Both the position numbers and the translations under genes were made by a program. Of a stretch of DNA of 23,511 bases, positions 20,031 to 23,511 are shown in pieces. The notes below the pieces were generated by a model. The model was not told where the DNA came from. It saw only the letters and a program-made list of their open reading frames with translations, and did no database searches. This DNA comes from a virus. The DNA lies in the IMG/VR virus record IMGVR_UViG_3300030098_002181, positions 1-23,511 of that record, one strand, 5' to 3'. The first letter of the stretch is position 1. Each line of letters opens with the position of its first letter.

Positions 20031-20177
20031 TTAATATTTGTTTATATTCTCATTATTGAAATTACAACGATGTTTTTTAAGATCGACTTCGACCCATTCT
20101 TCGCCATTAAAAACAATCCATAATTGTCTTTTAAGGTCAAATTCAATTTGACCCGCTTTTAGTTTTTCTTCGCTCAT
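20031..20177 (-). CDS. Small unknown protein, 48 aa
   Basis: An ORF from ATG 20177 (ATGA overlap with the upstream gene stop) to TAA 20031-20033. The product (MSEEKLKAGQIEFDLKRQLW, IVFNGEEWVEVDLKKHRCN, short Asn-rich end) looks like a small beta sheet: two strands joined by a turn around 'VFNGEEW'. It covers most of the space 19973-20173. No family recognised. Confidence 0.55.
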   Translation of the reverse strand: MSEEKLKAGQIEFDLKRQLWIVFNGEEWVEVDLKKHRCNFNNENINKY

Positions 20178-20359
20178 TCTTCGACTTTGTATTCTTTTGA
20201 TGCTTCATCTTCAAATTTATCGCGTAAAAAATGCGATAGACATTTTCCCTCGATAATCGCGCGCGTCTGTAATTCTTTTTTTGTTGCGGGTTTGACAAGT
20301 ACCTGAATAAGTTCAGAATACTTGTCGGCGTCCGCTGTTCCCTTTTCTCTATTCGCCAT
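20174..20359 (-). CDS. Ribbon-helix-helix-like protein, 61 aa
   Basis: A 61-aa protein: after an N-terminal tail (ANREKGTADADKY) comes a strand (SELIQVLVKPAT) and two helices (KKELQTRAIIEGKCLSHFLRDKFEDEA), an RHH arrangement. This is the third RHH-type protein in the early cluster. It is the second gene after the promoter at 20553-20581, behind the 50-aa gene. A likely DNA-binding regulator; its target may be the repeats near 20000. Confidence 0.5.
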   Translation of the reverse strand: MANREKGTADADKYSELIQVLVKPATKKELQTRAIIEGKCLSHFLRDKFEDEASKEYKVEE

Positions 20360-20370
20360 TGTTTTTCCTC

Positions 20371-20523
20371 TTAAATGTTGTCGTATTCTTGTTTGATTCT
20401 TGGGTCAAGAGTATCAATCCAAGCCTGTAATTTGACGTAATCTGTAACGTCAGGAACCATTGTGCCATCTTCTTCGCGATGCCATCTTTTGTATTCAGTT
20501 GTAGTTTTTTTTGTGTCGTACAT
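20371..20523 (-). CDS. Small unknown protein, 50 aa
   Basis: An ORF from ATG 20523 to TAA 20371-20373. The product (MYDTKKTTTEYKRWHREEDG, then TMVPDVTDYVKLQAWIDTLDPRIKQEYDNI, here split for length) is acidic with a C-terminal helix. It is the first gene after a near-perfect sigma-70 promoter, and its short leader is a near copy of the leader of the gene at 21538-21960. There is no Shine-Dalgarno site. Function unknown. Confidence 0.65.
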   Translation of the reverse strand: MYDTKKTTTEYKRWHREEDGTMVPDVTDYVKLQAWIDTLDPRIKQEYDNI

Positions 20524-20547
20524 TTTGTTTGATTTGTTTTGCTTACA
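20521..20547 (-). promoter_or_regulatory. Repeated SD-less leader, copy 1
   Basis: From five bases after the -10 box to the ATG, the minus strand reads TGTAAGCAAAACAAATC then AAACAAAATG. Copy 2 (21958-21982) is the same apart from one base change and two single- or double-base deletions. The leader is rich in A and C, looks unstructured and lacks GGAG. Confidence 0.6.
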
Positions 20548-20552
20548 TTCCT

Positions 20553-20581
20553 ATTATAATAGAATTAATTAAGTATGTCAA
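20553..20581 (-). promoter_or_regulatory. Sigma-70 promoter P1, full consensus
   Basis: On the minus strand: TTGACA (20576-20581), 17-bp spacer, TATAAT (20553-20558). Both hexamers and the spacer match consensus exactly. It lies in the gap before the 50-aa gene and would drive the operon 20523-15596. Confidence 0.85.
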
Positions 20582-20603
20582 CAGGATAAATTAATATCCT
20601 GTT
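20580..20603. promoter_or_regulatory. Inverted repeat overlapping promoter P1
   Basis: AACAGGATA, loop AATTAA, TATCCTGTT: a perfect 9-bp inverted repeat that includes the stop codon of the 88-aa gene (20591-20593) in or next to its loop and overlaps the -35 box of P1 by two bases. No T run follows on the minus strand, so an operator is as likely as a terminator. Confidence 0.5.
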
Positions 20604-20857
20604 AAATACTTGTTTCTGTCGCCGCAGATTCCATCGCCAATTTCAATCGGCCATTCAACGCGCCAAGGAACCTCGTTGCCTTCTTTATCGCGTTCAACTT
20701 CGTTATCTGCGGGAGTAGTAACTCTTTCTACCCAAACGTAACCTTTACGCGCGGCGCGGTGCATTTCAGCATCGTCAAGGATTCTTGCCCTGAATACATT
20801 GCCGCAATGTTCAAAGCCAATTGCGCCTTCACACCATACATATTTTTGAGTTTTCAT
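20591..20857 (-). CDS. Unknown acidic protein with its own promoter, 88 aa
   Basis: An 88-aa protein (MKTQKYVWCEGAIGFEHCGN, VFRARILDDAEMHRAARKGY, VWVERVTTPADNEVERDKEG and a final ...IGDGICGDRNKYLTGY). It has three cysteines (9, 18, 78) and many Trp/Val strands; a small beta-rich domain is likely. It has a good Shine-Dalgarno site (GGAGG, 6-8 bases before the ATG) and a strong promoter 24 bases upstream, so it should be well expressed. No family recognised. Confidence 0.65.
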   Translation of the reverse strand: MKTQKYVWCEGAIGFEHCGNVFRARILDDAEMHRAARKGYVWVERVTTPADNEVERDKEGNEVPWRVEWPIEIGDGICGDRNKYLTGY

Positions 20858-20880
20858 AAATCCTCCGTAAGAACAATTCT

Positions 20881-20909
20881 ATTATAATATAATTAAATAG
20901 ATACGTCAA
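20881..20909 (-). promoter_or_regulatory. Sigma-70 promoter P2
   Basis: On the minus strand: TTGACG (20904-20909), 17-bp spacer, TATAAT (20881-20886), then a short leader with GGAGG before the ATG of the 88-aa gene. The -35 overlaps a GTCAA/TTGAC inverted repeat (20905-20923) that could be an operator shared with the divergent plus-strand gene. Confidence 0.8.
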
Positions 20910-20961
20910 GAAAGTAATTTGACTAATTTGGTAAAATAAAAAAACTACAAAACAAACTTTT

Positions 20962-21180
20962 ATGGCAGTAACAATTGGTCAAAGATATCAAATTGGGCAA
21001 TCAGTCAAAAAAATTTCTTTTACATCGTCAGCAATCCCCCCACGCTATAAAAACGGCAAAATTATAGAAGTATTTACCAAAACAAACAGCGCAGGGTCAG
21101 TACATTATTATTACAAAGTTTTATGGGATGACACTAGAAGATCAGAACACGCGCAACACACATTACGCCCCTTAGATTGA
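20962..21180 (+). CDS. Small beta-barrel-like protein, 72 aa
   Basis: The only plus-strand gene in the right-hand 7.8 kb. The 72-aa basic product (MAVTIGQRYQIGQSVKKISF, 'PPRYKNGKIIEVFTKTNSAG', 'YYYKVLWDDTRRSEHAQHTL', RPLD) has the look of a five-strand SH3-like barrel: 'G-x-x-V', 'G-K-I', 'Y-x-V-L-W-D' and a final 'H-x-L-R-P'. It resembles small proteins of cyanobacteria and their phages as I recall. There is no Shine-Dalgarno site; the A/C-rich leader (CTACAAAACAAAC) is like the SD-less leaders nearby. Its end overlaps the convergent gene by nine bases. Role unknown, perhaps nucleic-acid or protein binding. Confidence 0.65.
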   Translation: MAVTIGQRYQIGQSVKKISFTSSAIPPRYKNGKIIEVFTKTNSAGSVHYYYKVLWDDTRRSEHAQHTLRPLD

Positions 21181-21399
21181 TATTTCTTGTGGGATTTTAT
21201 TTTGCCTTATTGTTCTAAATTTTCTAAATCTTTTACTTTCTACTTCGCGAAACATTTCGGTGTGCGATACACATTCCTGAAATTCAATAAGACCTTCAAA
21301 AACACCACATCTTAAAAAAAGATCAGATCGACCTTTTATTGGAAAAAAGTCAACCTGATAAGAGCCACACGGCGAAAGTAAAGAAGGTGTTTCAATCAT
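21172..21399 (-). CDS. Unknown protein, 75 aa
   Basis: A 75-aa protein from ATG 21399 (MIETPSLLSPCGSYQVDFFP, IKGRSDLFLRCGVFEGLIEF, then a basic end with SKRFRKFRTIRQNK). The start overlaps the upstream 47-aa gene by eight bases. A longer version from 21501 would run through the whole coding part of that gene in another frame and is rejected. Strand-rich front, basic helical tail. No family recognised. Confidence 0.55.
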   Translation of the reverse strand: MIETPSLLSPCGSYQVDFFPIKGRSDLFLRCGVFEGLIEFQECVSHTEMFREVESKRFRKFRTIRQNKIPQEISI

Positions 21400-21535
21400 T
21401 GAAAAAATCGTCATCTTCATTATCGTATTTGTGGTTGAAATACTTGTCATCTTCATCCCCGATTTGTTCGCGTATTGCTTGCGCTTCTCTTTGACTGTCA
21501 AGCGCGGCTTGATGATTGTGTAAAAAACTATCCAT
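21392..21535 (-). CDS. Small very acidic protein, 47 aa
   Basis: An ORF from ATG 21535 to TGA 21392-21394: MDSFLHNHQAALDSQREAQA, IREQIGDEDDKYFNHKYDNE, DDDFFND. It is strongly acidic in its second half and helical in the first. It begins two bases after the stop of the 140-aa gene, which supports it as the real frame here. Acidic mini-proteins can mimic DNA or bind host proteins (inference only). Confidence 0.6.
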   Translation of the reverse strand: MDSFLHNHQAALDSQREAQAIREQIGDEDDKYFNHKYDNEDDDFFND

Positions 21536-21537
21536 CC

Positions 21538-21960
21538 TTACGCCCCTGTATAGACGTAAGGTTTTTTCCAGTTTCCAATGTTGATGTCAATGTAAAACGC
21601 TCTGTCAAAGTAGTCAATCATCGCATCGTCATTGTTGTAATAGCCAACGCCTTTCATTGCGGCTACTAACTCTTCAATGAAATTTGCAATTGTTTCATCA
21701 AATCTTCTGTATCTTTCAGCGTGTCCATAATATATTCTGTTGTAATTATCCATTTTTACAGGTTCAGTTCCTGTTTCTTCGGCATATTTGTTGTTCATCT
21801 TTTGAGCAACGCCGATAAAGTCAAGAGCGCCTTCTTTGATAGTCACATATAAAGTGCTGTAGTTTCTAACACCGATTGTTCCTTTTAAGCCGTACTTTTT
21901 AAGAACTTTTTTGATTTGTGGAGCGCGTTGTTTTTTTTGCTCCTGATTCATGTATGCCAT
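21538..21960 (-). CDS. Conserved phage protein of unknown function, 140 aa
   Basis: A 140-aa protein that begins MAYMNQEQKKQRAPQIKKVL and has 'YGLKGTIGVRNYSTLYVTIKEG' (about 24-44) and the C-terminal block 'NNDDAMIDYFDRAFYIDINI' then GNWKKPYVYTG. I recall the same pattern in many unrelated tailed phages (start 'MAYM-x-Q-E-x-K', 'V-R-N-x-S-T-L/I', 'D-x-M-x-D-Y-F...Y-x-D-I-N-I-G-x-W-x-K-P-Y'), always without a known role. It has a full-consensus promoter and a leader nearly identical to that of the 50-aa gene, so it is probably expressed early and strongly. Confidence 0.75.
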   Translation of the reverse strand: MAYMNQEQKKQRAPQIKKVLKKYGLKGTIGVRNYSTLYVTIKEGALDFIGVAQKMNNKYAEETGTEPVKMDNYNRIYYGHAERYRRFDETIANFIEELVAAMKGVGYYNNDDAMIDYFDRAFYIDINIGNWKKPYVYTGA

Positions 21961-21982
21961 TTGTTTGATTGGTTTGCTTACA
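21958..21982 (-). promoter_or_regulatory. Repeated SD-less leader, copy 2
   Basis: Minus strand TGTAAGCAAACCAATC then AAACAAATG, starting five bases after the -10 box, exactly as in copy 1 (20521-20547). The conservation continues to the ATG while the coding sequences that follow differ. Confidence 0.6.
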
Positions 21983-21987
21983 ACTTA

Positions 21988-22016
21988 ATTATATTATAAT
22001 TAAATAATATTGTCAA
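21988..22016 (-). promoter_or_regulatory. Sigma-70 promoter P3, full consensus
   Basis: On the minus strand: TTGACA (22011-22016), 17-bp spacer, TATAAT (21988-21993). The -35 box overlaps the stop codon of the upstream gene (22013-22015). A second TATAAT (21993-21998) is too close to the -35 to be used with it. Confidence 0.85.
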
Positions 22017-22219
22017 CCCTCTTTATATTTAAAATATTCTCCAATTATTCTTTCATGTTCCATCATCATTTTTTCAACTTGGGCGTTCATATATCTTAAA
22101 TCGCTTGAATTCATATTATTTTCATCAGGTAAATTTTTTTTGAAATCTATTTGAAACTTCTTTATCTTTTCAACTTGTTCTTTTAATTCCTTAATTAACT
22201 TTTCTTTTTTACTTTCCAT
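22013..22219 (-). CDS. Coiled-coil protein, 68 aa
   Basis: From ATG 22219 (11-base overlap with the upstream gene; an ATG 33 bases earlier is possible but overlaps by 44). The product is almost entirely charged helix: MESKKEKLIKELKEQVEKIK at the front and 'AQVEKMMMEHERIIGEYFKY' at the end, with regular Leu/Ile/Val spacing. A dimeric coiled coil is likely. Function unknown. Confidence 0.55.
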   Translation of the reverse strand: MESKKEKLIKELKEQVEKIKKFQIDFKKNLPDENNMNSSDLRYMNAQVEKMMMEHERIIGEYFKYKEG

Positions 22220-22499
22220 TACGATTCTTTCGATATTGCAATTCAAGATCAAACCTCGTAAGCATTATCAATTGTTCTTCTTTTGTATATTGCGCTAATA
22301 TCTGCGCCTGTTCTTTTCCTGAGAACTTTTTAAGCAACCACGGCTCTTGAAAAAATAATTGTTTCTGCATTTTTATCAAACAATCAAGAACAGCTTCGCG
22401 TTGTTCATCGGTCATGTTTTCTGTAATGCGTAAAAACTGTTGTTCAGCCCTGCGCGATGTTTCTTCATCCCCGCTTGAAAATCTGTATCTTTTAGTCAT
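22209..22499 (-). CDS. Helical protein, 96 aa
   Basis: From ATG 22499 (eight-base overlap with the upstream gene; a start at 22529 would overlap more). All-helical: MTKRYRFSSGDEETSRRAEQ, 'LRITENMTDEQREAVLDCLI', 'QEPWLLKKFSGKEQAQILAQ', then 'EEQLIMLTRFDLELQYRKN'. The 'MTDEQREAVLDCL' helix with repeated hydrophobic positions suggests a helical bundle. No family recognised. Confidence 0.55.
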   Translation of the reverse strand: MTKRYRFSSGDEETSRRAEQQFLRITENMTDEQREAVLDCLIKMQKQLFFQEPWLLKKFSGKEQAQILAQYTKEEQLIMLTRFDLELQYRKNRNGK

Positions 22500-22800
22500 T
22501 TTTAAAAATAGTGTCAGGGTCTTCGCCATTAAGAAATCTTATTCCCGCAGGCAATTCTCCTGTTTTAAGACTTTCTACAAAATCACTTAAATTCCAATCG
22601 CCCCACATATCGTCAAATTTTCTTTTTTCTCCAATCTTTGCACATCTTCCCCTGTGATAAAAACGCAAAGGACTTTTTACATTTTTAGAGAATGGAAATG
22701 CGGGAAAATCTACAACGCCATCTAAATCTTCAATAGGTTCGCCGCAGGCTTCACATATAAAACAAAAACGTGCTTCGCTGTCTATATATTTTATATTCAT
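22492..22800 (-). CDS. Small zinc-binding-type protein, 102 aa
   Basis: A 102-aa protein with Cys13, Cys16, Cys19 in 'RFCFICEACGEPI' and His49 and Cys53 in 'LRFYHRGRCAKIG'. The C-x2-C ... H-x3-C layout suits a single zinc site of the treble-clef or HNH-adjacent type seen in small phage proteins. The C-terminal half is acidic (WGDWNLSDFVESLKTGELPA). Zinc binding is inferred; no catalytic motif is visible. Coupled to the gene above by ATGA. Confidence 0.6.
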   Translation of the reverse strand: MNIKYIDSEARFCFICEACGEPIEDLDGVVDFPAFPFSKNVKSPLRFYHRGRCAKIGEKRKFDDMWGDWNLSDFVESLKTGELPAGIRFLNGEDPDTIFKND

Positions 22801-23252
22801 TTATATTTGTCCTCCCATTCGTTATATTCATCAAACATAAACCCATCAGAATTTGCACCTTCGCGGACAGCCGCAAGCGCCGCATCCCTTACATTTTCTT
22901 CAACCATTTCTGCAAGTACTTTTAAACTTTTCAAAGAATCAATCTTACGTTCAACCTGTGAAAGTCTTTTTGATGCGCCATCGTAACCATCTTGCAAATC
23001 TCGCGTTGCTTCTTGAAGTTCCCCATCAGCAATAATCTTTTGAGCATGATTAATACGATTGATAGGGGCGCTTTTTAAATGCTCAGTTTGTTTAGCAATA
23101 CGCCCACCAATAACTAAAGAAAGCAATTGATTGAGTGCTTTAAGTTGCTCTTGATCTTTTACAAAATCTTTTTTTAACCACTTGTCATCTTTTCTTACAT
23201 TCATATGTTCAGGTTCACTTGTATTGAACCACATTGCGCCATCTTCAATCAT
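22797..23252 (-). CDS. Coiled-coil protein, 151 aa
   Basis: A 151-aa helical protein: MIEDGAMWFNTSEPEHMNVR, 'EQLKALNQLLSLVIGGRIAK', 'RINHAQKIIADGELQEATRD', 'GASKRLSQVERKIDSLKSLK', 'VLAEMVEENVRDAALAAVRE' and an acidic end (DEYNEWEDKYK). Long heptad-rich segments point to a coiled-coil oligomer. It overlaps the upstream gene by four bases. Not recognised. Confidence 0.6.
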   Translation of the reverse strand: MIEDGAMWFNTSEPEHMNVRKDDKWLKKDFVKDQEQLKALNQLLSLVIGGRIAKQTEHLKSAPINRINHAQKIIADGELQEATRDLQDGYDGASKRLSQVERKIDSLKSLKVLAEMVEENVRDAALAAVREGANSDGFMFDEYNEWEDKYK

Positions 23253-23503
23253 GTTTGAAACCTCCTAAATTCAGATTCGGAAACTACGTTTGATTCCCAT
23301 TTGGCGATAGTTTCGGTATTACCCATATATCGCCAATTTGGGCTGTCGCAATCTTTTTCTTGTTCTAATATTCCGCTGAATTTTCTTTTCCTGATGTTTT
23401 CCCTGTCAAATACTTCTTTTGTAATGTCCATATTTATTTCTTTGAGAATTTCCCAAAAAGAATATTCATCGTTGCTGTAAATTGTAATCGTATGTTTTCT
23501 CAT
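23249..23503 (-). CDS. Unknown protein, 84 aa
   Basis: An 84-aa protein (MRKHTITIYSNDEYSFWEIL, KEINMDITKEVFDRENIRKR, then 'GILEQEKDCDSPNWRYMGNT' and a Glu/Ser/Arg end). The start is strand-rich with an acidic helix after it. It is the first gene of the minus-strand run that is complete in the window; the bases after it (23504-23511) are compatible with coupling to a further gene beyond the edge. Confidence 0.55.
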   Translation of the reverse strand: MRKHTITIYSNDEYSFWEILKEINMDITKEVFDRENIRKRKFSGILEQEKDCDSPNWRYMGNTETIAKWESNVVSESEFRRFQT

Positions 23504-23511
23504 CGCAACAC

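Noticed and set aside
19991-20060. CRISPR array or larger iteron cluster
   Set aside because: Only two 10-bp units and no regular spacers.
20919-20937. Plus-strand promoter TTGACT ... TAAAAT before the 72-aa gene
   Set aside because: The spacer is only seven bases, far too short for sigma-70.
1-23511. Diversity-generating retroelement, integrase, toxin-antitoxin pair or tRNA
   Set aside because: No reverse transcriptase, recombinase or tRNA cloverleaf was found; the RHH proteins have no neighbour recognisable as a toxin.

Overview
The window is a stretch of a tailed double-stranded DNA phage (or prophage) genome with a lambda-like siphovirus tail module. The DNA is AT-rich (roughly 37% GC by eye), genes are packed with 1-, 4- and 8-base stop/start overlaps, and there are no tRNA, rRNA, transposase, integrase or CRISPR signals. 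The tail-fibre N-terminus, the repeated fibre motifs, the small genes after the fibre and the cassette of exported proteins all resemble what I remember from marine phages, especially cyanophages. That host assignment is inference from memory and is not proven by the sequence.

Layout. (1) 1-10010, plus strand: late tail-assembly genes in lambda order: tail completion (partial), tail terminator, a 40-aa gene, tail tube, G/GT-type assembly chaperone with a -1 frameshift site, 690-aa tape measure, then homologues of lambda gpM, gpL, gpK (JAMM plus NlpC/P60), gpI and gpJ. (2) 10045-13151, plus strand: a mosaic tail fibre, two small accessory genes, then a pair of membrane-linked Ile/Pro-rich proteins whose reading frames look like a split gene; a 42-aa membrane ORF sits antisense between them. 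(3) 13093-15015, minus strand: a four-gene operon of one membrane protein (holin-like) and three exported proteins with signal peptides. This is the least explained block and the best candidate for an undescribed system. (4) 15016-15624: a divergent control region with a palindrome, two small plus-strand genes and tandem hairpins that look like a bidirectional terminator. (5) 15596-23503, minus strand: an early-type operon with an SSB-like protein, ribbon-helix-helix proteins, a Sak-type single-strand annealing protein, a RusA resolvase, a PD-(D/E)XK exonuclease, a winged-helix protein, a possible replication initiator with tandem repeats upstream, and many small unknown genes. A single plus-strand gene (20962-21180) interrupts it.

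How they work together. Region 1 builds a flexible tail of roughly 100 nm (from about 1.5 angstrom per tape-measure residue, established for siphoviruses) with a peptidase-armed tip. Region 5 supplies a recombination set (exonuclease, annealase, SSB, resolvase) expected to act on replicating phage DNA. At least three near-consensus sigma-70 promoters with exact 17-bp spacers drive segments of region 5; two of them share an almost identical leader without a Shine-Dalgarno sequence. A structured 65-base element lies in the leader of the annealase gene.

Limits: all family calls come from reading motifs and recall of family patterns; no searches were run. Several genes are recognised only as real ORFs.
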